Part shown: piece after piece, positions 7,158 to 15,839 of the stretch
Layout of the letters: each line of letters starts with the position of its first letter
Numbering within the stretch: the first letter of the stretch is position 1
Assembly (NCBI RefSeq): GCF_003634635.1
Contig: NZ_RBJB01000003.1
Span: 434,001 to 498,000, forward strand
DNA: 64,000 nt
Direction of reading: 5' to 3'
Origin: Marinobacter nauticus
GTDB lineage: Bacteria; Pseudomonadota; Gammaproteobacteria; Pseudomonadales; Oleiphilaceae
The notes under the pieces: generated by a model
Databases searched by the model: none
What the model saw: only the letters and a program-made list of their open reading frames with translations
What the model was told of the DNA's origin: nothing
Position numbers and translations under genes: made by a program

Positions 7158-8216
7158 ATGACCAACAGCACTGACAGCAACTACCAGAAACGGACTTCCT
7201 GGCGACGGCTTACGGCCTTCGCCCTGTTGTTCCTGGTCATGACCGGCGCCGGCCTGTATGCGGTGTACGACCGCTTCGCCGGCCGCAGTTTCCAGTTCGA
7301 CGATCGCCTGCTTTCTCCCACTCTGCTGTTGCCGGTCGCGGCCCTGCTGCTGATCTACTTCATGGCCGATGGTCTGCGCCTGCACTACACCCTCAAGGCG
7401 CTGGGGCACCGGCTGCCATTGCGCAAGATCTTCCGGCTGGTGTTCATTAATCTGTTTTTCTCCAACGTAACCCCCATGGCCACCGGGGGCGGGTTTGCCC
7501 AGATCTGGTATCTCACCCGCCATGGGGTGCCCGTGGCCCGCGCCACGGCGGCCACCACTATCCGCACGGTACTCGCGGTGGCATTCATTTTCTCACTGAC
7601 ACCGGTTTTTCTATTGAGCCTGGAGGCCCTGGACGGCGGCATCTGGTCGTCCGGTATCGGCACTGCACTGGCGGTGTTTGTGTCGCTCTATCTGGGATTC
7701 TTCGCCGTGCTGCTGTTCCGGACACGCTGGATGATCCTGCCGTTGAGCGCTCTTGTCGCGGGCCTGCGCAAGGCACACCTGATCAACCACCGCCGGCACG
7801 ACCGCTGGCAGTTCAAATTACGGCGGGAAATGCTGCGGTTTGCCCTGTGTTTCAGCGAATACCTCCGGGGCGCGCCACGGGACGTACTGCTGTCGGTAGT
7901 GTTCACCGCCGTGTTCCTGCTCAGCCTGTTCAGTTTTCCCGCCCTGCTGATTCACGGCCTGGGCTATGAGGTGGATTACCTGACCACTCTTGGCTTGCTG
8001 GTGGTAACCACCTTCATCATGTATTTCTCCCCCACCCCCGGGGCCTCTGGCATATCGGAAGGCGTGTTCGGCAGCTTCTTCCGGGATATCCTGTCGGGCA
8101 ATCACCTGGTGCTGGTCACCATTGCCTGGCGTTTTCTCACCATTTATCTCGGTATGATTATCGGTTTGCTGGTGATGCAGAGGGAACTGATCAAAAGCCA
8201 CCGGAGGCCGGAATGA
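7158..8216 (+). CDS. Flippase-like membrane protein (LPG synthase TM / UPF0104 family)
   Basis: 352 residues with about eight membrane helices. The segment FINLFFSNVTPMATGGGFAQIWYL, shown by its conserved core SNVTPMATGGG, and the later FSPTPGASGISEGVFG are signatures of the lysylphosphatidylglycerol-synthase membrane domain (AglD/UPF0104) family. Members translocate or transfer lipid-linked groups. The stop overlaps the next start in ATGA, so the product is translationally coupled to the phosphoesterase/glycosyltransferase fusion protein. This makes a glycolipid or lipid-linked sugar pathway the most reasonable reading. It lacks the soluble aminoacyl-transferase domain of MprF, so lysine transfer is not implied. 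Confidence 0.82.
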   Translation: MTNSTDSNYQKRTSWRRLTAFALLFLVMTGAGLYAVYDRFAGRSFQFDDRLLSPTLLLPVAALLLIYFMADGLRLHYTLKALGHRLPLRKIFRLVFINLFFSNVTPMATGGGFAQIWYLTRHGVPVARATAATTIRTVLAVAFIFSLTPVFLLSLEALDGGIWSSGIGTALAVFVSLYLGFFAVLLFRTRWMILPLSALVAGLRKAHLINHRRHDRWQFKLRREMLRFALCFSEYLRGAPRDVLLSVVFTAVFLLSLFSFPALLIHGLGYEVDYLTTLGLLVVTTFIMYFSPTPGASGISEGVFGSFFRDILSGNHLVLVTIAWRFLTIYLGMIIGLLVMQRELIKSHRRPE

Positions 8217-10444
8217 TCCGTCGTAACCCGCTTAAACTGCTGTTCTATCTGTGCCTGGCCATTGTGGTGGCGCTGGTGGGCTACAAGGTATACCTGAATT
8301 TCTTCAAACAGGACTTTGAGGCCCTGCACAGCGAGCAGGTTGAACGCATCCACCAACGCACTCCGCCAGGCTCCGGTATCCGTTTTGCGGTGGTGGGCAA
8401 CATCAACAATTCCGTGGGTATCTTCGAGCGCCGTTTTATCCCGACCCTGAATCAGGCCGGTGTGGACTTTCTGGTGTCGTCCGGCAATGCCGTGAGCGGC
8501 GGTGGCGAGGATAAATACCGGGCACTGTATGGCACCCTGAGCCACCTGGACATTCCCTATCTGCTCACCTTCGGCCCGCACGAATACGAGAATTTTGGCA
8601 GTTTCCGGTTTTATGATCATTTCGGGCCCCATTTCTACAGTGTGCGGGCCGGTAATACCCGGCTGATCTTCCTGGACAGCACCGGGAAAACGCCCTGGCG
8701 CTGGCAGATTCGCTGGCTCCGGGATCTTCTGGCCCACGACACCAGCAACGCACACATCCTGTTTATTGGCCACCCGCTTCTGCAACCGGAAACACCAGCC
8801 CTGTTCGACGATGAAGACGACTACCTGCAACCTCCCGCCTTCCGGGAGGAGCTGCTGCAGCTGATTCGGGAGCAAGGCATCGACCTGGTGTTTTCGGCCA
8901 ACCTGTCGCTTTTTGACGAGCAGGTGGTGGATGGCACGCCCTACATCACCACCGGGGGTGCCGGCGGGCTGGTGCTGAATACGGAGGATAGCTTCTACCA
9001 CTACGTGGACGTACGGGTCTCTCCAGACGGCGACGTCAGCTATCAGATGGAGCGTCTGGAAGTGGGCCAGCATCCGGTCTGGAAACGCCTGGAAAGCTTG
9101 TGGTTCTTTGTGTATTCCCTGTTCTACACCGGCTATCTGAACTTCATCCTGATCGTCTCGGTGTTTGTGGCACTGACCATCAAGCTTTACCAGATCATCT
9201 TCATCGGCAAGGATTACTACCCGGATTACGACCTGGACCCCACCCCGTGGCTCGAAAAGCCGTTGCGGGTCACCATGTTCACCAACAACTATCTGCCTTT
9301 CATTGGCGGGGTTCCGATTTCCATTGAACGGCTGCGCCGTGGCCTGGAACATCTGGGAGATAGTACCCAGATTGTCGCGCCTCGGTATCGCGACCAGCCC
9401 AGCCAGGAAGATGCGGTAGTGCGGGTACCCTCACTGCTGGCCATGGGCGAGAAACGGGAATTCCGTCTGGCCAATATTTTCCTGGCCCGTATCCGCAAGC
9501 AGGTGCGGGGCTTCCGGCCGGATGTGATTCACCTGCATCATCCGTTCTGGCTGGGTAGTCTGGGGCTGTTTATGGCCCGTCAGCTGCGTATTCCGGCCGT
9601 CTATACCTATCACACCCGTCTGGAGCACTACGCTCACTTTGTCCCCCTGCCCGGGATGCTGTTCCGGAACCTGATTTCCCACGCTCTGATCAAACGCTTC
9701 GCCAACCGCTGCGATGGCGTGATCGTGCCTACCTACTCCACCGAGGAATACCTGCGGATGATCGGGGTGACCACGCCCACCTTCGTACAACCCACCGGTA
9801 TCGAGTACGAGCGTTTCCAGGCTGTGAAGCCCGCAGACGTGGAGGCACTCCGGAAAAAACTGGGGCTGAGCAACGAGAAGGTCTTTATCAGCGTGGCCCG
9901 GCTTTCCAACGAAAAGAACATCGACTTCATGATCGAAGCCATCGACCGGCTGCGGCAGGAAAGCGACGTGCCGTTCCGGTTTCTGATGATTGGCGATGGC
10001 CACCAGAGGGACCGGCTACAGAAGAAAATTGACAGCCTGGAGCTGGGCTCTCACTTTACCCTGGTGGGCGCGGTTCAGCCGGAGGAGATGGCGCTCTGGT
10101 ACAACCTTGGCGATGCCTTCCTGTTCGCCTCCAAATCCGAGACCCAGGGCATGGTAATTCTGGAAGCCATGTCTGCCGGGCTGCCGGTGGTGGCGGTTCG
10201 CTCCAGCGGTATTGAAGATGTGGTTCGGGACGGCCTGAACGGCTACAAGACTCCGGAGAACCAGGCCCGCTGGATTGAGAAAGCCCGACAGCTGCTTGAG
10301 AACGACAAACTGCGCACCGAGCTGTCGGACAAAGCCCGGGCCTTTGCCGAGGATTATTCCATCGAGCAATTTGCCCGGGATGTCCGGGGCATTTACGCGA
10401 CCAGCCTGGCTGCCCGGGAGAAACGTAACAAAACGTCTTCATGA
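8213..10444 (+). CDS. Membrane metallophosphoesterase-like / GT4 glycosyltransferase fusion
   Basis: 743 residues with an unusual layout: TM helix (8-30), a calcineurin-type phosphoesterase fold (about 55-275), a second TM segment (about 295-320) and a complete GT4 glycosyltransferase (about 350-735). The GT4 part has NNYLPFIGGV, TGIEYERF, ARLSNEKNIDF and the nucleotide-sugar motif SETQGMVILEAMSAG. The phosphoesterase motifs are degraded: the first Asp-x-His block reads GNINN, GD-x-x-D reads GNAVSGG, GNHE reads GPHE and GHxH reads ANLS, so most metal ligands are lost. It may therefore be a pseudo-enzyme or lipid-head-group binding module facing the periplasm. It is coupled by ATGA overlap to the flippase-like gene. 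Its sugar acceptor is unknown. Confidence 0.82.
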   Translation: MIRRNPLKLLFYLCLAIVVALVGYKVYLNFFKQDFEALHSEQVERIHQRTPPGSGIRFAVVGNINNSVGIFERRFIPTLNQAGVDFLVSSGNAVSGGGEDKYRALYGTLSHLDIPYLLTFGPHEYENFGSFRFYDHFGPHFYSVRAGNTRLIFLDSTGKTPWRWQIRWLRDLLAHDTSNAHILFIGHPLLQPETPALFDDEDDYLQPPAFREELLQLIREQGIDLVFSANLSLFDEQVVDGTPYITTGGAGGLVLNTEDSFYHYVDVRVSPDGDVSYQMERLEVGQHPVWKRLESLWFFVYSLFYTGYLNFILIVSVFVALTIKLYQIIFIGKDYYPDYDLDPTPWLEKPLRVTMFTNNYLPFIGGVPISIERLRRGLEHLGDSTQIVAPRYRDQPSQEDAVVRVPSLLAMGEKREFRLANIFLARIRKQVRGFRPDVIHLHHPFWLGSLGLFMARQLRIPAVYTYHTRLEHYAHFVPLPGMLFRNLISHALIKRFANRCDGVIVPTYSTEEYLRMIGVTTPTFVQPTGIEYERFQAVKPADVEALRKKLGLSNEKVFISVARLSNEKNIDFMIEAIDRLRQESDVPFRFLMIGDGHQRDRLQKKIDSLELGSHFTLVGAVQPEEMALWYNLGDAFLFASKSETQGMVILEAMSAGLPVVAVRSSGIEDVVRDGLNGYKTPENQARWIEKARQLLENDKLRTELSDKARAFAEDYSIEQFARDVRGIYATSLAAREKRNKTSS

Positions 10445-10531
10445 GTACCTTGGGTGCATTGCTCTGATCGGTTTACACTGAATGAACGTAAGCGGTATCA
10501 GTAACGTCACTTTTGTGTATTGGAGAAGCCT

Positions 10532-11479
10532 GTGAGCGGTATACCGGTTGGCATCAGCACTTGCCTGTTGGGCAAGGAAGTTCGGCACGACGGCGGCCAC
10601 AAACACTCCCGCTACTGCACTCAGGTGCTGGCAAAGCACTTCGAGTTCCGCTCTATCTGTCCGGAACTTGAAGCCGGCCTTGGCGTTCCCCGCCCCGCCA
10701 TTCATCTGCGGGAGCATGAAGACGGTCTTCACCTGGTGGAAAGCAAGGGCAGCAAAGACCACACCGAAGGCATGCAGAACTTCATTGCCGACGTCCTACC
10801 CTCGCTGGCCAACCTTCGCGGCTACATCCTGATGGCGAAATCGCCCAGTTGCGGCATGGAGCGCATCAAGATTCACAACGCCGAAGGCAGTTTCATGCAC
10901 AGGGATGGCCGCGGTATGTTCGCCGAAGCGCTGATGAAAGCCTACCCGCTGATGCCGGTGGAAGAGGAAGGCCGCCTGCACGATGACATGCTGCGGGAAA
11001 ACTTCATTGAACGGGTATTTGCCTACGACGACTGGATGCAGAACGTGGCAGGCGAAAACCTGACCAAGCAGGCGCTGATTGATTTCCACACCCGCCACAA
11101 GTTCACGCTGCTGGCCCATTCAGAAAAGATCTACCGGCAACTTGGCCCGATGCTGGGCGACCTCAAATCCGAACCCCTGGAACAGATTGCCGACCGCTAC
11201 ATCCATCAGTTCATGGAAGCCATGACCCAACGGGTAAGCCGTGGTTCGCATGTGAATGCCATGCAGCATCTGCTGGGTTTTCTGAAAGAAGGCATGTCGG
11301 CCGAGGAAAAAACCGTGCTGCTGGAGCAGATCGAAGCCTACCGGCGCGGTGAGATACCTCTGGTGGTGCCCATGACGCTGCTGCGCCTGGCCCAACGTAA
11401 GGAACCGGTAGACTACCTGCACTCCCAGAAATACCTGACGCCCTACCCGGACGAACTGGGCCTGAGAAACAACGTGTAA
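10532..11479 (+). CDS. DUF523-DUF1722 fusion protein (YbgA-like)
   Basis: 315 residues from the GTG at 10532, 6 nt after GGAGAAG; a TTG four codons earlier would overlap that ribosome binding site. Residues 5-145 are DUF523, with conserved cysteines in GISTCLLGKEVRHDGGHK, ICPELEAGLGVPRP and SPSCGME. Residues about 180-300 are DUF1722, the YbgA domain often found near photolyase genes (FTLLAHSEKIYRQLG, GEIPLVVPMTLLR). Domain fusion of these two is common in proteobacteria; DUF1722 has been linked to stress and lipid functions but no reaction is established. A possible promoter (TTGGGT-N18-TACACT, -10 near 10474) lies upstream. Confidence 0.85.
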   Translation: MSGIPVGISTCLLGKEVRHDGGHKHSRYCTQVLAKHFEFRSICPELEAGLGVPRPAIHLREHEDGLHLVESKGSKDHTEGMQNFIADVLPSLANLRGYILMAKSPSCGMERIKIHNAEGSFMHRDGRGMFAEALMKAYPLMPVEEEGRLHDDMLRENFIERVFAYDDWMQNVAGENLTKQALIDFHTRHKFTLLAHSEKIYRQLGPMLGDLKSEPLEQIADRYIHQFMEAMTQRVSRGSHVNAMQHLLGFLKEGMSAEEKTVLLEQIEAYRRGEIPLVVPMTLLRLAQRKEPVDYLHSQKYLTPYPDELGLRNNV

Positions 11480-11490
11480 CCCCAAAAACA

Positions 11491-11527
11491 AACGGGGCAG
11501 AGGATTATTCCCCTGCCCCGTTTTTGT
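11491..11527. terminator. Bidirectional terminator
   Basis: CGGGGCAG / CTGCCCCG stem with A-rich sequence before and TTTTTGTTT after. It lies between the convergent DUF523-DUF1722 gene (+) and the DUF481 gene (-), and works as a classic rho-independent terminator for both. Confidence 0.88.
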
Positions 11528-11545
11528 TTGTGGCTACCGGGTGTG

Positions 11546-12277
11546 TCAGAACCCGTACAGCAACGACAACGAGGTTTCTGTGTCAGTCTTTTCAGTACCG
11601 GCGGGCGCATCGGATACATGCTTTACCCGGAACGCCGCTTTCATCGACAGCGACCCCACGATACTGGTTTGCAGGGACGTTTCGGACTGGCTGATGGTGT
11701 TGTTCTCATCCAGTCCAATTTCGGTACTGAGCTTCTGCCGGAACAGGGCGGTGTCCGATAAGGCGTAGTCGAAATGGGCGGCTAATCTTGCGATCGCTTC
11801 CTTTTCAGCGTCGTCGCCATCGTCATTCACCTCTTCAAGCTTGTTATACCGATAACCCAGGCCTCCAGAAAGGTCGAGGAACGATCGCTCTCCCACCTGC
11901 CAGACTCGGTTTCCGTAACCAGTGCTCAAGGTAGACTCGAAGTCGTAACCGGAGAAACGATCGTCTTCCCAGGAACCTCTGACAAACCAGTATTGTTGCT
12001 CATCGAACTTGTAGTCGGATTCCAGCGCAACCTGATACTCCTCTGCCGTGGTTTCTTCATCGGCTTCAGTGTACCGGGAACTGAACTCGCCGGTATTCCG
12101 CCACATCGTTGTCTCATGTTTGAGAGCCAGCCGACCATTCACCTTGGTTTCTTCGGTGTTGCCAGAGGTCAGCAAAATGCCAAGCTCAGCCTCACCTTCG
12201 ACGTTGCCGCTTTCCTGGGCCCAGGCCACGGGGGCCACCACCAGGCAGGCAACCGCCAGGGGTTTTCTGATCAACAT
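11546..12277 (-). CDS. DUF481 outer-membrane beta-barrel protein (YdiY-like)
   Basis: 243 residues with a signal peptide ending AWA-QE (residue 20). The mature protein is a run of amphipathic strands beginning EGEAELGILLTSGNTEETKV, the DUF481 opening motif (SGN-T-x-x-x), and ends with the C-terminal Phe typical of BAM-inserted barrels. DUF481 proteins include salt-induced outer membrane proteins such as YdiY. Highly acidic loops are consistent with a marine or halophilic host. Single gene between the bidirectional terminator and trhO (23 nt downstream of the trhO stop), so cotranscription with trhO is possible. Confidence 0.88.
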   Translation of the reverse strand: MLIRKPLAVACLVVAPVAWAQESGNVEGEAELGILLTSGNTEETKVNGRLALKHETTMWRNTGEFSSRYTEADEETTAEEYQVALESDYKFDEQQYWFVRGSWEDDRFSGYDFESTLSTGYGNRVWQVGERSFLDLSGGLGYRYNKLEEVNDDGDDAEKEAIARLAAHFDYALSDTALFRQKLSTEIGLDENNTISQSETSLQTSIVGSLSMKAAFRVKHVSDAPAGTEKTDTETSLSLLYGF

Positions 12278-12300
12278 ACTGTCTCCTTACTCAGGGGCTG

Positions 12301-13320
12301 TTAATTCACAGCAGACTTACGCTGCTTTTCCCCCTCCAGACTCCTGCGCGCCTGAGCTTCCCGTTCGGCCTTCTTGCGGGCCTTTCGCTCAGCAATAATG
12401 CGTGCGGCCTCGCCGCCGACGTGTTCTTCTCCCCGCTCACGGGCCAGGCGCATCTGGCGCTCACGCTCCTTGAAACGGGCTTTCTGTTCTTCGGTCAGGC
12501 TGTCGATGCACTGATGGCAACTGACACCCTGTTCGTATTCCGGGCGCTGTTTGTCGGCCTCGGTAATCGGCCGGCGACAGGCGTGGCACTGGTCGTATTC
12601 GCCACGTTCCAGGTTGTGATTCACCGTTACCCGGTCGTCAAATACGAAACACTCACCCTGCCACAGACTCTGCTCCTGAGGAACCTCTTCCAGGTACTTC
12701 AGGATGCCGCCCTTGAGGTGATACACCTCTTCGAAGCCCTGCTCTTTCAGATAGGCCGTAGACTTCTCGCAGCGGATACCGCCGGTGCAGAACATGGCGA
12801 CTTTCTTGTGCTTCTGCGGGTCGAGGTTCTGCTTCACATACTCAGGAAACTCGCGGAAGGTGTCAGTGGCCGGATTGACGGCGTTTTTGAAGGTACCGAT
12901 CTCGACTTCGTACTGGTTACGGGTGTCGACCAGGACAACGTCCGGATCAGAGATCAGATCGTTCCATTGTTGCGGCTCCACGTAGGTGCCGACAATCCGC
13001 TTGGGGTCGATGCCATCGACGCCCATGGTGACGATTTCTTTCTTGAGTTTGACCTTGGTGCGTTTGAACGGCTGGATATCGACGAAGGATTCTTTGTAGT
13101 CGATGCCGTTGAAGCGGTCGTCTTTGCCAATCCACGCTTTCACAGCGTCGATGCCTTCTCGGCTGCCGGCGATGGTTCCGTTGATGCCTTCGCGGGCCAG
13201 CAGCAGGGTGCCGTGCACGCCTTTTTCCAGCATCAGGTTCAGCAAGGGCTGGCGTAGATCTTTGTAATCATTGAGGACCGCGAACTTGTAGAGTGCGCAG
13301 ACGACGATTTCGTTGCTCAT
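12301..13320 (-). CDS. trhO: tRNA uridine(34) hydroxylase TrhO (rhodanese family)
   Basis: 339 residues. N-terminal acylphosphatase-like domain ([12 protein letters not shown]) followed by a rhodanese domain (about 120-215) with the active-site loop [11 protein letters not shown]; the catalytic Cys is residue 178. A cysteine-rich C-terminal zinc-like segment ([12 protein letters not shown]) and a very basic tail follow, as in YceA. TrhO installs 5-hydroxyuridine at the wobble position of tRNAs that decode U/A-ending boxes, using molecular oxygen. Length and motif order match the E. coli protein family. Confidence 0.95.
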   Translation of the reverse strand: MSNEIVVCALYKFAVLNDYKDLRQPLLNLMLEKGVHGTLLLAREGINGTIAGSREGIDAVKAWIGKDDRFNGIDYKESFVDIQPFKRTKVKLKKEIVTMGVDGIDPKRIVGTYVEPQQWNDLISDPDVVLVDTRNQYEVEIGTFKNAVNPATDTFREFPEYVKQNLDPQKHKKVAMFCTGGIRCEKSTAYLKEQGFEEVYHLKGGILKYLEEVPQEQSLWQGECFVFDDRVTVNHNLERGEYDQCHACRRPITEADKQRPEYEQGVSCHQCIDSLTEEQKARFKERERQMRLARERGEEHVGGEAARIIAERKARKKAEREAQARRSLEGEKQRKSAVN

Positions 13321-13442
13321 GGTTTTCTCCTGCGAGCCGGATCGTAAATCCGGAGCATGATTTGATATTTGTCACGGCCGGTGGGCGCGAGGGGGCAAAG
13401 TTTAATCAACCAGGCCCCCGATGCAAGTTGCGGATGGCCGCA

Positions 13443-14171
13443 TTACTCCGCTTTGGCCAACTCCCGTTCTACAACCGCCGACAACTGGCCCCAGCCGGGC
13501 CGTGTCAACTGGATGTTGTCGACCATGACCGTGGGTGTGCTGGCGACCCGAAGCTGGACAGCCACTTGCAGGCTCTGTTCGACAGCTTCCCGGTGCAATT
13601 CGGTTTCCATGCAACGACGGAAGCGGCGTTCTTCCAGGCCGAGCTCATTGGCGTAGCGGGTGAAGGTGGCCGTCGGATCGTTGGAACCACTCCAGTCGAT
13701 CTGGGAACCGTAAAGTTTGTCGTGCATGGCCCAGTACTGGTCCTGATCGCCCGCACAACGGGCGGCCAGGGCGGCGGGCATGGCGTTCTGGTGCTGGCGC
13801 AGAGGCAGGTCGAAATAGACGAAACGGACTTTACCGGACTCCACATATTCTTTCTTGAGGCGCTGGCTGGCTTCGGCGAAGCGGGCGCAGGCCGGGCACT
13901 GGTAGTCGGCGAACTCGCGGACGACAACCGGCGCGTCTTCGTTGCCAACGGAGACACCGTACTGGTCGACAATGGCCGGGAATTCGTCGGCGTTGGGGGC
14001 CGCCACGGGAAGTGCCTCGGAGCTGGGTGCCGGTGGTTTGGTGACGAAATACAGGCCGGCGATGACGGCCACCCCGATCACCAGTGACAGGACGATGATC
14101 AGTGATTTGCGGCGCTGCGTGTTGCGCGGCGAGGGGGCGCCGGTCTGTTTACGTCGTTTTGCTTCACCCAT
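13443..14171 (-). CDS. Membrane-anchored DsbA/Thioredoxin_4-type oxidoreductase
   Basis: 242 residues. A basic cytoplasmic start (MGEAKRRKQ) and one membrane helix (about 23-43) anchor a periplasmic thioredoxin fold. The active site is CPAC (C92, C95) in FADYQCPACARF, and the cis-Pro loop is ASTPTVMVDN. The helical insertion (residues about 130-185) is typical of the DsbA-like Thioredoxin_4 family (DsbD/BdbD-like). It probably oxidises or isomerises disulfides in a subset of exported proteins. No DsbB partner is in the window. Confidence 0.85.
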   Translation of the reverse strand: MGEAKRRKQTGAPSPRNTQRRKSLIIVLSLVIGVAVIAGLYFVTKPPAPSSEALPVAAPNADEFPAIVDQYGVSVGNEDAPVVVREFADYQCPACARFAEASQRLKKEYVESGKVRFVYFDLPLRQHQNAMPAALAARCAGDQDQYWAMHDKLYGSQIDWSGSNDPTATFTRYANELGLEERRFRRCMETELHREAVEQSLQVAVQLRVASTPTVMVDNIQLTRPGWGQLSAVVERELAKAE

Positions 14172-14294
14172 GACGGGCTCCTTGTCTGGAGGTTAATAAC
14201 ACACTATCTCAGAAAACCGGTTTCGCGGCTCTGCGGGAACAGGCTAAGATCCCCCATAGCTTGAGAAAGTTCCAATAAAAATCAAGGACTCAAC

Positions 14295-15260
14295 ATGCCA
14301 ATTCCCGCACAGCTCCAAAATCAGCTTCGTCTTCCGTTAATTACCGCCCCCATGTTCCTGATTTCCTCACCCCGCCTGGCCCTTGCCTGTTGCAAAGCCG
14401 GCATCGTGGGCAGTTTTCCGGCCCTGAACCAGCGCAGCAGTGAGGGTTTCGAGCAATGGCTGGTGCAGATGAATGACGAGCTGGCGCAATGGCAAGCGCA
14501 GCAACCAAGCGCGACAACCGCGCCCTATGCCGTGAATCTGGTGGTTCACCGCACCAACCCGCGCTGGCAAGCGGATCTTGAGCTGTGCGTAAAGCATCAG
14601 GTGCCAATTGTCATTACCTCCCTGGGAGCGGCCAGTCAGGTGGTGGAAGCCGTGCACAGTTACGGCGGGCTGGTATTCCACGATGTCACCAATCAGAAAC
14701 ACGCCCGCAAGGCGGCGGAAGCCGGGGTGGATGGCATCATTGCGGTCAGCGCCGGCGCCGGTGGCCATGCCGGTACCACCAATCCGTTTGTACTGGTGCA
14801 TGAAATCCGTGAGGTGTTCGATGGCACCATTTTGCTGGCCGGCGGTTTGTCGCACGGAGAGGATCTGTTGGCAGCCCAGGCACTGGGGGCGGATCTGGCC
14901 TATATGGGGACACGGTTTATCAATACCGAGGAATCCGAAGCAGAGGATGCCTACCGGAACATGATCATCGAAGCCGTATCAGCGGATATCATCCATACCC
15001 CGGCGGTGTCCGGTGTACCGGCCAGTTTTATGCGCCAGAGCCTGGAGGCCGCTGGCTTTGATATGCAGAAGCTGAACCAGGCCGGCGATGTGAATTACGG
15101 CGAGAAGCTCAAGCCCATGGACGATGAGGCCAAGGCCTGGAAGACCGTCTGGTCCGCCGGTCAGGGTGTGAGTCAGATTAACGATGTGGTGTCGGTTGAA
15201 GCACTGGTTCAGTGTCTGGAAGCGGAGTATCAGCAGGCCCGTTCACGCCTGATGGGATGA
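14295..15260 (+). CDS. Nitronate monooxygenase / 2-nitropropane dioxygenase family FMN enzyme
   Basis: 321 residues forming an FMN-binding TIM barrel: LPLITAPMFLISSPRLALACC at the start, the phosphate loop GIIAVSAGAGGHAGTT in the centre and LLAGGLSHGEDLLAAQALGADLAYMGTRF, the standard nitronate monooxygenase signature. These enzymes oxidise toxic alkyl nitronates (for example propionate-3-nitronate) to carbonyls and nitrite. The family also includes FabK-like enoyl-ACP reductases, but length and motifs favour nitronate monooxygenase. The 3' end overlaps the convergent acpH gene by 18 bp. Confidence 0.88.
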   Translation: MPIPAQLQNQLRLPLITAPMFLISSPRLALACCKAGIVGSFPALNQRSSEGFEQWLVQMNDELAQWQAQQPSATTAPYAVNLVVHRTNPRWQADLELCVKHQVPIVITSLGAASQVVEAVHSYGGLVFHDVTNQKHARKAAEAGVDGIIAVSAGAGGHAGTTNPFVLVHEIREVFDGTILLAGGLSHGEDLLAAQALGADLAYMGTRFINTEESEAEDAYRNMIIEAVSADIIHTPAVSGVPASFMRQSLEAAGFDMQKLNQAGDVNYGEKLKPMDDEAKAWKTVWSAGQGVSQINDVVSVEALVQCLEAEYQQARSRLMG

Positions 15261-15836
15261 TTCCGGATAGCGGTTGGCGAAGGCCTGAAGTTCCGGAAAG
15301 AAGGCCAGAAAATGTTCCTCCAGTTCCGATTCGTTGGCCCGGATTTCGTCGATGATGCCGGTAAACCGGTTGGCAAAGCGGATTCGGCTGGCCACGCGAT
15401 CGAGGGCATAGCCGATGTTATCCAGATCCTGATAGGCGCCAAACCAGTCGTGTTCGACCATGCGGCGGGTCACCACAGCCATGTTGTCGGGCATAAGGGC
15501 CCGATGGCTTTGCAGTTCCTGATATACAGTCCGGATGAAGGTATCTTTATCCCAGTCGCTGAACTGCTCCCAGTGCCGGAGCAGGAAGTGGTCGTAGAGG
15601 ATATCCAGGGCCACGCCGGCAAAGCGCCGGCGCTCCCTTGAGAACAGGCTTTTACTGGCCAGCACCTGCGGATGCTGATCGGTGAATACATCAACCGCCA
15701 GGTGGTGCCGCACGCCCTCGAGCACCGGCGACGGCACATGATCCCAGTCCAGTCCCCGGGTGAAATCCCCGAGAATACTGCCCACTCTCGCCTCCGGTGA
15801 GTCCGGGGCGAGGAAGGTGTGGGCGAGGTGGTTCAT
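15243..15836 (-). CDS. acpH: ACP phosphodiesterase AcpH (DUF479)
   Basis: 197 residues beginning MNHLAHTFLAPDSPEARVGSILGDF, the diagnostic AcpH N-terminus with HLAH and GD-F metal-ligand motifs of this HD-like fold; FTDQHP and DILYDHFL are also conserved. It removes the 4'-phosphopantetheine arm from holo-acyl carrier protein, giving apo-ACP. Its ATG lies only 3 nt after the stop codon of the DUF5666 gene, so it is probably the last gene of the DUF6502 operon by readthrough, although no functional link is evident. Confidence 0.9.
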   Translation of the reverse strand: MNHLAHTFLAPDSPEARVGSILGDFTRGLDWDHVPSPVLEGVRHHLAVDVFTDQHPQVLASKSLFSRERRRFAGVALDILYDHFLLRHWEQFSDWDKDTFIRTVYQELQSHRALMPDNMAVVTRRMVEHDWFGAYQDLDNIGYALDRVASRIRFANRFTGIIDEIRANESELEEHFLAFFPELQAFANRYPESSHQA

Positions 15837-15839
15837 GGC

